A DNA stretch of 57,267 nt from assembly GCA_945906765.1 (NCBI GenBank), contig CAMDRF010000008.1, forward strand, positions 1-57,267, read 5' to 3'. Below, in pieces: positions 43,018-51,114 of the stretch. The notes under the pieces are model-generated. The model saw only the letters and a program-made list of their open reading frames with translations, was not told where the DNA came from and ran no database searches. Origin of the DNA: Nitrosovibrio sp. Nv4. GTDB taxonomy: Bacteria; Pseudomonadota; Gammaproteobacteria; Burkholderiales; SG8-39. Position numbers and translations under genes: made by a program. How positions within the stretch are numbered: position 1 is the first letter of the stretch; each line of letters begins with the position of its first letter.

Positions 43018-43866
43018 ATGTTTCATCGACGCCTTGCCGTGATCGTGGCCGCCGCGCTGTTGCTGGCGGGTTCCGCGCTGGCCCAATCCAACCTGCCGCC
43101 GCTGCGCACCGGCGTGGACGGCACCTTCGCGCCGCATGCCATGCCCAAGCTGGGCGGCGGCACCGAGGGCTTCCAGATCGACCTCTTCACCGAGGCTGCC
43201 AGGCGCATGAAGCGCGAGATCACGATCGACAGCGTGAGCTTTTCGACCCTGATCCCGGGCATGCTTTCGGGCCGCTACGACTTCATTGCGGCGCCCACCA
43301 CGGTGACCAAGGAGCGCGCCGAAAGCATGCTCTTCACCGCCGGCTATCTGTGGACCGCGTTCCAGTTCGGCATCAAGAAGGGCTCCGCGCCGATCAAGGA
43401 CTGGTCGGATCTCAAGGGCAAGGTCGTCGCCGTCAACAAGGGCACGCCCTACGAGAACCTGAGCAAGGCGGAAGGTGCCAAGCACGGCTTCACGGTCCAG
43501 GCCTACGACACCCAGCCCGACGCGACGCAGGCCGTGCTCTCGGGCCGCGCCTACGCGACGCTCGGCGGCAACACGACCATCGTGTATGCCGCGAGCAAGA
43601 ACCCGCAGTTCGCCGCCGACCTCGAGCTCAGCCAGACGCGCGCGCACTGGGCGGCGCCGTTCCCCAAGGGCAGCGTGGCGCTGCGCAACCAGATGCAGGA
43701 CGTGCTCGATTGCATGAAGAAGGACGGCACCATCGCCAAGTTGTCGGAGAAATGGTTCGGGCGCGTGCCGGGCCCCGACGCGCTCGAGCGGGTAATCACG
43801 CCGGGCTACGGCGTGCCCGGCATGCCGGGCTACGACCCGACGCCGCATGAGTTGAAGTGTGGCTGA
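43018..43866 (+). CDS. Polar amino acid ABC transporter, substrate-binding protein
   Basis: 282 residues. MFHRRLAVIVAAALLLAGSA then LAQ is a signal peptide. The mature type II binding fold shows LRTGVDGTFAPHAMPKLGGG, EGFQIDLFTEAARRMKREIT, TTVTKERAESMLFTAGYLW and LKGKVVAVNKGTPYENLSKA. RBS AGAGGAG precedes the ATG; a GTG at 42991 is less likely. First gene of a four-gene importer operon, divergent from the racemase. Confidence 0.92.
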   Translation: MFHRRLAVIVAAALLLAGSALAQSNLPPLRTGVDGTFAPHAMPKLGGGTEGFQIDLFTEAARRMKREITIDSVSFSTLIPGMLSGRYDFIAAPTTVTKERAESMLFTAGYLWTAFQFGIKKGSAPIKDWSDLKGKVVAVNKGTPYENLSKAEGAKHGFTVQAYDTQPDATQAVLSGRAYATLGGNTTIVYAASKNPQFAADLELSQTRAHWAAPFPKGSVALRNQMQDVLDCMKKDGTIAKLSEKWFGRVPGPDALERVITPGYGVPGMPGYDPTPHELKCG

Positions 43867-43898
43867 AGTTGCGCTTCATGTGCGGTTGATCGCAGGGG

Positions 43899-44642
43899 AT
43901 GCCCGCTAAGCCCATCGTCGAGGCGCGCGGCATCCACAAGCATTTCGGCGCCCTGCATGTCCTGAAGGGCGTCGATCTGCTGCTGGCCGAGCGCGAGCTG
44001 GTGTTTGTCATCGGGCCGTCGGGTTCGGGCAAGTCGACGTTGCTGCGCTGTCTCAACCGGCTCGAGGAGCCCTCCTCGGGCAGCGTGGTGGTCGACGGCG
44101 TGGACATGCTTGATCCGCGCACCGACATCAACCATGCGCGCCAGCGCATCGGCATGGTGTTCCAGTCGTTCAACCTCTATCCGCACATGACGGCGCTCGG
44201 CAACGTCACGCTGGCGCTGCGCAAGGTGGCTGGCAAGCCGCGCGGCGAAGCGGAAGCGCTCGGCCACGCGGCGCTGGCGCGCGTCGGGCTCGCCGACCGC
44301 GCCGGCCACACGCCCGGCCAGCTCTCCGGCGGCCAGCAGCAGCGCGTCGCCATCGCGCGCGCCATCGCGCTCGAGCCGCGCGTGATGCTGTTCGACGAGC
44401 CCACCAGCTCGCTCGATCCCGAGCTGGTGGGCTCGGTGCTGGGCGTGATGCGCGATCTGCGCGAGAGCGGCATGGCGATGATCGTGGTCAGCCACGAGAT
44501 GGGCTTCGCGCGCAACGCCGCCGACCGCGTGGTGTTCATGGACGAGGGCGCCATCGTCGAAGAGGGCACGCCGGCGGAGATCTTCGAGACGCCCGTACAG
44601 GACCGCACACGCGGGTTCATCGGCCAGATCCAGCGGCACTGA
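43899..44642 (+). CDS. Polar amino acid ABC transporter, ATP-binding protein (GlnQ-like)
   Basis: 247 residues. Walker A GPSGSGKSTLLRC, Q-loop GMVFQSFNLYPHMTAL, signature LSGGQQQRVAIARAIAL, Walker B RVMLFDEPTSSLDPELV and H-loop VVSHEMGFA: a fully functional ATPase of the glutamine/glutamate class. It energises the two permeases downstream. Confidence 0.95.
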   Translation: MPAKPIVEARGIHKHFGALHVLKGVDLLLAERELVFVIGPSGSGKSTLLRCLNRLEEPSSGSVVVDGVDMLDPRTDINHARQRIGMVFQSFNLYPHMTALGNVTLALRKVAGKPRGEAEALGHAALARVGLADRAGHTPGQLSGGQQQRVAIARAIALEPRVMLFDEPTSSLDPELVGSVLGVMRDLRESGMAMIVVSHEMGFARNAADRVVFMDEGAIVEEGTPAEIFETPVQDRTRGFIGQIQRH

Positions 44643-44655
44643 AGGCCGGCGCGCC

Positions 44656-45336
44656 ATGACCAGTTGGGAGCGCTTCCTCGACGCCTTCTTCAACGCCAAG
44701 GTGATGGCCAAGTATTTGCCGGACATCGCGCACGGCATGCTGGTCACCGTCGAGCTTGCCGCGCTCGTCATCGTCGCCGGCCTCGTCACGGGCCTCGCGC
44801 TCGCGCTCGTGCGCAGCCTGGGCTTGCGGCCCGTCAACCTGCTGATCGTCTTCATCGTCGACCTGTTCCGCGCCCTGCCGCCGCTGGTGATCATCGTCTT
44901 CATCTATTTCGGCCTGCCCGCCGTCGGCATTGCGCCCTCGGGTTTCGTCTCGACCTGGCTGTCGCTTACGCTGGTGTTGATGGCCTTCTCGGAGGAGATC
45001 TACTGGGCCGGCATCACCTCGATCGCCAAAGGCCAGTGGGAGGCGGCGCGCTCGACCGGCCTCACCTTCATCCAGACGCTGATGAACGTGGTGCTGCCGC
45101 AGGCATTGCGTCTCACCATCCCGCCGCTCACCAACCGCACCATCGCCATTACCAAGGGCACCGCGCTCGGCACGGTCGTGGCGGTGAACGAGATCCTCGG
45201 CATGGCCTCGTCTGCGGTGTCCAACAGCTACAACCCGTCGCCGCTCACCTTGGGCGCGCTCGCGTACCTGATCCTGTTTTTCCCCATGGTCGTTTTCGGC
45301 CGCTGGCTGGAGACCAGGATGGCCTGGAAGCGCTGA
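44656..45336 (+). CDS. Polar amino acid ABC transporter permease (HisMQ type)
   Basis: 226 residues with five or so membrane helices. FRALPPLVIIVFIYFGLPAV and the EAA loop GQWEAARSTGLTFIQTLMNV, VVLPQALRLTIPPLTNR identify the HisMQ family. Lies 13 bp after the ATPase and 3 bp before the second permease. Confidence 0.93.
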   Translation: MTSWERFLDAFFNAKVMAKYLPDIAHGMLVTVELAALVIVAGLVTGLALALVRSLGLRPVNLLIVFIVDLFRALPPLVIIVFIYFGLPAVGIAPSGFVSTWLSLTLVLMAFSEEIYWAGITSIAKGQWEAARSTGLTFIQTLMNVVLPQALRLTIPPLTNRTIAITKGTALGTVVAVNEILGMASSAVSNSYNPSPLTLGALAYLILFFPMVVFGRWLETRMAWKR

Positions 45337-45339
45337 GCC

Positions 45340-46005
45340 ATGCTGCAGACCTTCTTCAACCCCGAGATCATCGCGGCCGCCTGGCCCATCATCCTGGCCG
45401 GCCTCGGCAACACGGTGCTGCTTTCGCTGGTGGTGGTGCCGCTCGGTCTCATTGGCGGGCTCGGACTCGCCATGCTGGCCAGCGTGCGCAAGCCCTGGGT
45501 GCGCTGGCCTTTGATGGCCTGGGTGGATTTCTTCCGCGCTTTTCCACCGCTGGTGCTGCTGATCTTCCTCTTTGCCGGCCTGCCGTTCGCCGGGCTGGAG
45601 CTGGGCGGCTTCGCCTGTGTCTGCATCGCCTTTTTCCTCAACACCGGCGCCTACTACGGTGAGATCCTGCGCGCCGGCATCGAGTCCGTTCCGACGGGCC
45701 AGACCGAGGCCGCGCGCAGCACCGGCCTCGGCCGCGTCCAGACCATGCTGTTTGTGGTCCTGCCGCAGGCCGTGCGCAACGTGCTGCCCGATCTCCTTTC
45801 CAACACGCTCGAGGTGGTCAAGCTGACGTCGCTGGGCAGCGTCGTCGCCATGCCTGAGCTATTGTTCCAGGCGCGGCAGGCGCAGAGCTTGACCTACAAT
45901 CCCACGCCGATCGTGCTCGCCGCCGTCATCTACTTCCTGATGCTCTGGCCGCTGGTGCGGCTGCTGAGCCGGCTGGAGAACCGGGCGCTCGCGGGACGGG
46001 GGTAG
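45340..46005 (+). CDS. Polar amino acid ABC transporter permease (HisMQ type), second subunit
   Basis: 221 residues, same fold: FFRAFPPLVLLIFLFAGLPF, EAA loop GQTEAARSTGLGRVQTMLFV, VVLPQAVRNVLPDLLSN. With the preceding permease it forms a heterodimeric channel. Ends the operon. Confidence 0.93.
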   Translation: MLQTFFNPEIIAAAWPIILAGLGNTVLLSLVVVPLGLIGGLGLAMLASVRKPWVRWPLMAWVDFFRAFPPLVLLIFLFAGLPFAGLELGGFACVCIAFFLNTGAYYGEILRAGIESVPTGQTEAARSTGLGRVQTMLFVVLPQAVRNVLPDLLSNTLEVVKLTSLGSVVAMPELLFQARQAQSLTYNPTPIVLAAVIYFLMLWPLVRLLSRLENRALAGRG

Positions 46006-46009
46006 CGCC

Positions 46010-46345
46010 TAGACGGCGTGAGCGGATGACAGGCCTCGTCGAGCCCGTAAACCTCGCGCACCTTGTCGATCACTTCACGGTACAGGACGGCCGCTCGCTG
46101 CGGATCGTTGCTCAGTGCGCGCACCATCACGCTGACGGTTTCGCCGTGCCGGCTCGGAATGTCCTGCCAGCGGCACTCCAGGCCTTCCAGGCTGCCGCGC
46201 GGATTTTCGCCACCGGCAGCGTGGCCACGCGCAGTTCCAGGCCGAAGGACTTCTGCGCCATCTCCTGGGTCTTGACCAGCGCCGCCTTGGCGTCCTCGAG
46301 CAGCTCGGGCGGCACGCAGAAGGCGTAGAAGCCCGCGCTGCTCAG
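46010..46345 (-). pseudogene. Collapsed DUF3095-like gene
   Basis: SAGFYAFCVPPELLEDAKAA, LVKTQEMAQKSFGLELRVAT and LPVAKIRAA in one frame, then LECRWQDIPSRHGETVSVMV and VLYREVIDKVREVYG in another. Both are typical of DUF3095 (adenylate-cyclase-like) proteins, but the N-terminus, the linker and the C-terminal half are missing. Follows the M48 peptidase on the same strand. Confidence 0.55.
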
Positions 46346-47151
46346 GTATTTGCTTTCCTGTAGAGCGGCAGCACCTTGGGCAGGTTGGCCTCGATCTCGC
46401 GGATGCGCGATTCGTGCGACGGGTGCGTCGAGAGGAACTGCGGCGGCTGGCCGCGGCCCCCGGACTGCGCGCTGGCTTGCGAGAGGCGCGCCATCTTCTG
46501 CCACACCGACACCGCGGCGCGCGGATCGTGGCCGGCACGCGCCGCGAGTTCCATGCCGACCAGGTCCGCGTCCGACTCGTGCCGCCGCGCGTAAGGCAGG
46601 CTCACCGCGAGGTTGGCCGCCTGCGCCAGAAGCTCGGCCGAGAACTGTCCGAGGTTGAAAAATATGGACAGCGCTGTGATGCCGACGCTCTTCAGCACCT
46701 GCTCGCTCATGCGCGCGCGGCCGTGCTCGAGCAGCGCGTGGCCGATCTCGTGCCCCATGATGGTCGCGATCTCGTCGTCGGTGAGTTGCAGCTGGTCGAT
46801 GATGCCGGAGAAGAACGCGATCTTGCCGCCGGGCATGCAGAACGCGTTGACGGTCTTCGACGAAATGAGGTTCACCTCCCAGCGCCACTTATCCGCGTTC
46901 TGATTGAAGCGCGTGGCATGCGGGATCAGCTCGCGCGCGATGCGCCGCAGACGCTCGACCTGCTCCTTGTCGACGTTCAGCGCGTTCTTCTGCGCCGCCT
47001 GGCGCATCAGATGGCCATACTGCTCGCCCGCGCTGCGCTCGACGGTGGAGGCGGGCAGCAGCAGCAGGCGGCTCCTCTGAACCTCGACGCCTTCGTTCTG
47101 CGCAATTGATGCCGTTGAAATAAAAACTAATAGTAAAGACCAAATCCTCAT
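46342..47151 (-). CDS. M48-family zinc metalloprotease, exported
   Basis: 269 residues. MRIWSLLLVFISTASIAQNE is a short signal peptide. ATIMGHEIGHALLEHGRAR holds the HExxH zinc site; the third ligand is in RRHESDADLVGMELAARAG, and FLSTHPSHESRIREIEANLP closes the domain. Resembles BepA/LoiP-type periplasmic proteases that maintain the outer membrane. The 3' end abuts the DUF3095 relic; start overlaps the AKR end by 4 bp. Confidence 0.9.
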   Translation of the reverse strand: MRIWSLLLVFISTASIAQNEGVEVQRSRLLLLPASTVERSAGEQYGHLMRQAAQKNALNVDKEQVERLRRIARELIPHATRFNQNADKWRWEVNLISSKTVNAFCMPGGKIAFFSGIIDQLQLTDDEIATIMGHEIGHALLEHGRARMSEQVLKSVGITALSIFFNLGQFSAELLAQAANLAVSLPYARRHESDADLVGMELAARAGHDPRAAVSVWQKMARLSQASAQSGGRGQPPQFLSTHPSHESRIREIEANLPKVLPLYRKANT

Positions 47152-48041
47152 AGCGCGTCGAAGTACTCCGCCATTCTTTTCCGCATGCCTTCGTCCGGCA
47201 GCGCGCCAAAGCCCGCGGCGACGTTATCGGCGATGTGTTCCGGCTTGCCGGTGCCGGGAATGACGCAGGTGATCGCCGGGTGGCCGACGATCCACTTGAG
47301 GAAATACTGCGCCCAGCTGGCGACGCCGACCTCCGCCGCCCACGGCGGCAGCGGCTTGCCGCGCACGCGGCGGAACATGGCGCCCTCGGCGAAAGGCCGG
47401 TTTGCAATCACGGCTATTTTGTTTTGATGGCAGTAGGGCAACAGACGCCTCTCCGATTCCCGCTCGGCCAGCGAATAATTGATCTGCAGGAAATCGTATT
47501 GCTCGGCTTTGAGCCACTTCTCGACGTCGGCATAGGCCGAGGAGGTGTAATGGGTAATGCCGAGGTATCTGATTTTGTTTTTTGCTTTCCAATCCCGAAG
47601 CGTTTTTGTATGAATTGCCACATCCAGCAGATTGTGGATCTGCATCAGGTCCATCTGCTTCACCTTCAGGCGCCGGAATGAAGTCTCCATCTCCGCGATG
47701 CCGGCCTCGCGCCCGCGGGTCCAGACCTTGGTGGCGATGAAAAGTTTCTCGCGCAGGCCGAGCTCGGCGACGAGGTCGCCCGCCACCGATTCGGCGCTGC
47801 CGTACATCGGCGAAGAGTCAATCAGCTTGCCGCCGGCTTTGACGAATTCCGAAATCACCTCGCGCAGCGGCGCGCGCGCGGCTGTGCTGTTACCCGCGTC
47901 GAATACCTGCCAGGTGCCGAGGCCGACGGCGGGAAGATCTTCACCGGAAGAAGGAATTTTGCGTGTCATGATTTTGGGTGACTGGCCGGAGGCGGAACCA
48001 AAAGATAGAGCAACGCTGACCCCGCCAAGCAGGCGCAACAT
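47148..48041 (-). CDS. Aldo/keto reductase, exported
   Basis: 297 residues from ATG 48041. LRLLGGVSVALSFGSASGQS is an export signal; codons just upstream read IGRRD, so a Tat motif would be complete if translation began earlier at a non-ATG codon. The tetrad is Asp in KLIDSSPMYG with its Tyr, Lys in FIATKVWTRG and His in LMQIHNLLD. GVASWAQYFLKWIVGHPAIT and the ending are normal. Forms a coupled pair with the M48 gene. Confidence 0.85.
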   Translation of the reverse strand: MLRLLGGVSVALSFGSASGQSPKIMTRKIPSSGEDLPAVGLGTWQVFDAGNSTAARAPLREVISEFVKAGGKLIDSSPMYGSAESVAGDLVAELGLREKLFIATKVWTRGREAGIAEMETSFRRLKVKQMDLMQIHNLLDVAIHTKTLRDWKAKNKIRYLGITHYTSSAYADVEKWLKAEQYDFLQINYSLAERESERRLLPYCHQNKIAVIANRPFAEGAMFRRVRGKPLPPWAAEVGVASWAQYFLKWIVGHPAITCVIPGTGKPEHIADNVAAGFGALPDEGMRKRMAEYFDAL

Positions 48042-48063
48042 GTCACGCCTGCCTATGGCCAGG

Positions 48064-48546
48064 CTACTTCTCCCGTGCTTGTTCTGCGATCGCCTGCTCG
48101 AGCGCGAACCGGTCCATCCGGTCGCGATCCCGCGCGGATTGTTTGGTCTTGAGCATGCCCGCAAGGTCGAGCGTGCGGACCGGAATGCCATCCAGGTCGA
48201 TCGTCACCGCATGCGGTTGCAGCGAGGCATACGTCTCCCCGCAGGCATTGAAAAGCAGGTCCACGACGAATTCGTCGGCGACACGGATCGTTTCGTCGGA
48301 CTCGAACCATGCCGGGTCAATATCTTTCGCCGCCTGCTCCGGCAGCGCCAGCAACGCGCGCTTGACGCGCACGCCAGCCGCGGCGGTTTGTGGCACCAGA
48401 AGATCGATATCGGTGGTCGCGCGCTGGTAGCCGAGGGCGAAGAGGGCGTAGGCGCCGACAAGCAGGTACTCGACTCCTTCGTCGTTCAGCGCCTTGATGA
48501 GAAGCTTGAGGTCGTCCACCGTCGCCGGGCGGGCGGTGCGCTCCAT
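48064..48546 (-). CDS. Nucleotidyltransferase-fold protein
   Basis: 160 residues: MERTARPATVDDLKLLIKAL, VEYLLVGAYALFALGYQRAT, TDIDLLVPQ and VADEFVVDLLFNACGETYAS. The G-x-Y-A-L / D-I-D-L-L motif is complete, unlike the frameshifted relative at 19503-20076. The C-terminal MLKTKQSARDRDRMDRFALE is typical of the MNT/AbiEii-like toxin-antitoxin group. Partner is probably the small gene upstream. Confidence 0.78.
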   Translation of the reverse strand: MERTARPATVDDLKLLIKALNDEGVEYLLVGAYALFALGYQRATTDIDLLVPQTAAAGVRVKRALLALPEQAAKDIDPAWFESDETIRVADEFVVDLLFNACGETYASLQPHAVTIDLDGIPVRTLDLAGMLKTKQSARDRDRMDRFALEQAIAEQAREK

Positions 48547-48553
48547 GCTGTCG

Positions 48554-48790
48554 TCAGCGTGCCAGCGTTCTTTTGCGCACGTTTGCGGCGATGGCGCGCG
48601 CCTGCGCTGCTTCGGCATGCGCGTTCGCTTGCGCGTGAGTCGCGAATCGATAGACGCCGACAGGGATCGCAGTCGTCGCGACCGCGGCGAGCGCAAGCGC
48701 CACCTCCTGCAGGCCGGCAGCGCTTTTCAGCGCCGTGCCCGACGGTTGTGCGCTGATGCGATATTGAACTCGGGAGCCTACGGTGCGCAT
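48554..48790 (-). CDS. Small conserved protein paired with the nucleotidyltransferase
   Basis: 78 residues: MRTVGSRVQYRISAQPSGTA, GLQEVALALAAVATTAIPVG and VYRFATHAQANAHAEAAQAR. Ends 7 bp before the nucleotidyltransferase start, so the two are co-transcribed. I recall no named family; the pairing suggests an antitoxin or regulatory partner. Confidence 0.5.
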   Translation of the reverse strand: MRTVGSRVQYRISAQPSGTALKSAAGLQEVALALAAVATTAIPVGVYRFATHAQANAHAEAAQARAIAANVRKRTLAR

Positions 48791-48853
48791 GGGTGAGCAA
48801 ACACTGTAGCGCGGACCGGCGTGCACAGTAAAGGGGAAAGTGACGTTCGCGTG

Positions 48854-49182
48854 CTACCAGACCGTCTCGAGCTGCGAGGACCCGCGCAGCTTCTTGTCGG
48901 CGGTAACGAGTCTGGCACGAAGCGCGATGGCCGTCGCCGCGATGATGCGATCGGCTGGATCGCCGTGCATCGGCTCCGGAAAGCCGCCTGCCGCCTGCGC
49001 GATTGCCGCGCTGACCGGTTCGAAGGGCGTCGGCTGCTCGATGGGCAGATCGCGCGGCTTGGCGCCTTTCAGAATCCTGTCTACATAAGCCGCGGTGCGA
49101 CGCCACGAGTCGTCTGCTGCGCCTCTGCAGCGAGCGCGGCCGGCAGCGCGGGAATCGCGAGCAGGAAACCGCGCCGCTTCAC
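48854..49182 (-). pseudogene. Three-piece chimera: ABC-binding-protein signal peptide, its C-terminal piece, and a VapC C-terminus
   Basis: From GTG 49182: [20 protein letters not shown], a lipoprotein/ABC-binding-protein signal. After a frame change: [20 protein letters not shown] then QPT, the C-terminal signature of ABC_sub_bind proteins. In the same frame it then reads [40 protein letters not shown] and [14 protein letters not shown]-stop, a PIN-domain end. Two genes of about 1 kb and 0.4 kb are reduced to 330 bp. Confidence 0.65.
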
Positions 49183-49224
49183 GCGATCACTTGGCGCAGC
49201 ACGTGTGAACGGGCACGTCGCGAA

Positions 49225-49500
49225 TCATGCACGGCTCTCTTCGGCCGGTGGCGTCCACCGATCGAGCGCGACGATTCTGCCCAGCCGCCCGGCTTTGTGC
49301 AGGTAGCGATCGTCCGCGGTCACCAGCAGCGCGTCGTTTTCGAGCGCCAGCGCGTGATACAGCGTGTCGAACAGGTGCTGGTCCAGCTCCTGTGCCAGAC
49401 GGCTCGCACGCTTGTAGAGTCCGGCGTCCGCCGCCGTTGCCAATTCCATGCTGTCCAGCAGATCGATGGCCTCGACGACCAGCTTCAAGGCCGTCCGATC
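49225..49500 (-). pseudogene. VapC-type PIN gene lacking its 5' end
   Basis: ALKLVVEAIDLLDSMELATA, RLAQELDQHLFDTLYHALAL and NDALLVTADDRYLHKAGRLG to DRWTPPAEESRA-stop: the last 85 or so residues of a PIN toxin, including the late acidic residues. The first catalytic Asp region is missing. It overlaps the 3' end of vapB in another frame, so the 5' end was lost at the vapB junction. Confidence 0.65.
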
Positions 49501-49718
49501 GCGCGGGCCTTGCGCACCTCGCCGCCGGTGACAGGGCGCTGACGCCGCCGCAGCTTGAGCAGTGCATGGACGGCCGCGGCGCGGCGCTGCACGCGCCGCC
49601 GTTCCTCGACGGCCTCGCGCATCAGGCGGGTCAGCACGGCGCTCTTGTTCTGGCCGCCGAAGGCTTCGTTGAAAGCCTGCTTCACGTCGTCCGGCACGCT
49701 GAAATTTACGCCTGCCAT
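49485..49718 (-). CDS. VapB-like ribbon-helix-helix antitoxin
   Basis: 77 residues: MAGVNFSVPDDVKQAFNEAF, GGQNKSAVLTRLMREAVEER, then a basic helix ending KARAIGRP. Complete RHH antitoxin. Its toxin partner downstream is truncated, so it may now be an orphan antitoxin. Confidence 0.75.
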   Translation of the reverse strand: MAGVNFSVPDDVKQAFNEAFGGQNKSAVLTRLMREAVEERRRVQRRAAAVHALLKLRRRQRPVTGGEVRKARAIGRP

Positions 49719-49809
49719 TGGTCCGCATTCCAAGTTGTTGAAGAACTCAACAAGTATAGGCCCCTGCCGGCACGGGTAGTAAAGTCCGGCTCGGAGGAAC
49801 AGGCACGCA

Positions 49810-51078
49810 ATGCAACTGCAGATCCGATCGATACGCCCCGGCGAGGGCAAGGCGCTGTGCTGGTCGTTCGCCTATTTCTTCTGCCTGCTCGCCGGCTACT
49901 ATGTGCTGCGGCCGCTGCGCGACGAGATGGGCGTGGCGGGCGGGGTGCGCAACCTGCAGTGGCTGTTCACCGCCACCTTCCTCGTGATGCTCGCCGCGGT
50001 GCCGATCTACGGCGCGCTGGTGGCGCGGCTGCCGCGGCGGCGGCTGATCCCGGTGGTCTACCACTTTTTCGCCGCAAACCTCGCGCTGTTCTGGCTGCTG
50101 CTGACGTTCGAGGTCGAAAAGCTCATCGTGGCGCGCGTGTTCTTCGTCTGGATCAGCGTGTTCGTGCTGTTCGCGGTCTCGGTGTTCTGGTCGTTCATGG
50201 CGGATCTGTTCACTTCCGAACAAGGCAAGCGCCTGTTCGCCTTCATCGCGGCGGGCGGCACCGCGGGCTCGCTCGCGGGTCCGGCGCTCACCATCGGCTT
50301 GGCGGAACTGCTCGGCCCGGCAAACCTGCTCATCGTGGCGGCGCTGTTTCTCGAAATCGCGGTGCTGTGCGTGTGGCGGCTGGAGTTTGCCGCGTCCGGG
50401 TTTGAGTCCGGTATTTCGGAAAAAAATCCCAAACAGGAAGCGCTCGGCGGTAACTGGCTCGCGGGTATCGTGCTGCTGCTGCGTTCGCCCTATCTCGCCG
50501 GCATCGCGCTGTGGGTGTCGCTGCTGTCGGTCGCCGCGACCTTCCTCTACTTCCAGCAGGCCAGCATCGTCGCCGCGGCCTCCGACGATCCGGCGGTGCG
50601 CACGCGCATGTTCGCCAGCGTCGACCTCGCGGTCGGCACGCTGACGCTCATCGTGCAGTGTTTCGCCACCGGCAAGCTGATCGCGCGCTTCGGCATCGGC
50701 GCGGCGCTCGCGTTCCTGCCGTTCGTATTTGCGGCGGGATTTGCGGTACTTGCCGCGGCGCCGATGCTGGCCGTGGTGATCGGCTTCCAGGCGCTGCAGC
50801 GCAGCGCCAGCTTCGCCATCTCGAACCCCGCGCGCGAGGTGCTGTTCACGGTGGTCGAGCGCGAGGAGAAATACAAGGCGAAGAACGTGATCGACGTCGT
50901 CGCGGTGCGCGGCGCGGATGCGGTGGGCGGCTGGCTGTTCGCGGCCTTGCACTCGCTGGGGATGGAATTGCGCTCGATTTCGCTCGTTGCGATCCCGCTC
51001 ACCGCGGTGTGGTTAGTGCTCGCGCTCGCGCTCGGACGAGCGCAGGAGCGGCGCGCCGCCCCCCCGCATGCGCTATAG
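49810..51078 (+). CDS. NTP/NDP-exchange-type or MFS-like membrane transporter
   Basis: 422 residues with about 12 hydrophobic segments. FAYFFCLLAGYYVLRPLRDE, WLFTATFLVMLAAVPIYGAL, VSVFWSFMADLFTSEQGKR and AAGGTAGSLAGPALTIGLAE are signatures of the Npt/TlcA-like group in free-living proteobacteria. True nucleotide exchange is established only for intracellular bacteria and plastids; here the substrate is unknown. Confidence 0.82.
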   Translation: MQLQIRSIRPGEGKALCWSFAYFFCLLAGYYVLRPLRDEMGVAGGVRNLQWLFTATFLVMLAAVPIYGALVARLPRRRLIPVVYHFFAANLALFWLLLTFEVEKLIVARVFFVWISVFVLFAVSVFWSFMADLFTSEQGKRLFAFIAAGGTAGSLAGPALTIGLAELLGPANLLIVAALFLEIAVLCVWRLEFAASGFESGISEKNPKQEALGGNWLAGIVLLLRSPYLAGIALWVSLLSVAATFLYFQQASIVAAASDDPAVRTRMFASVDLAVGTLTLIVQCFATGKLIARFGIGAALAFLPFVFAAGFAVLAAAPMLAVVIGFQALQRSASFAISNPAREVLFTVVEREEKYKAKNVIDVVAVRGADAVGGWLFAALHSLGMELRSISLVAIPLTAVWLVLALALGRAQERRAAPPHAL

Positions 51079-51114
51079 TAGGCGCGGCGTCATCATATCT
51101 TCCGGGGAGGAGTC

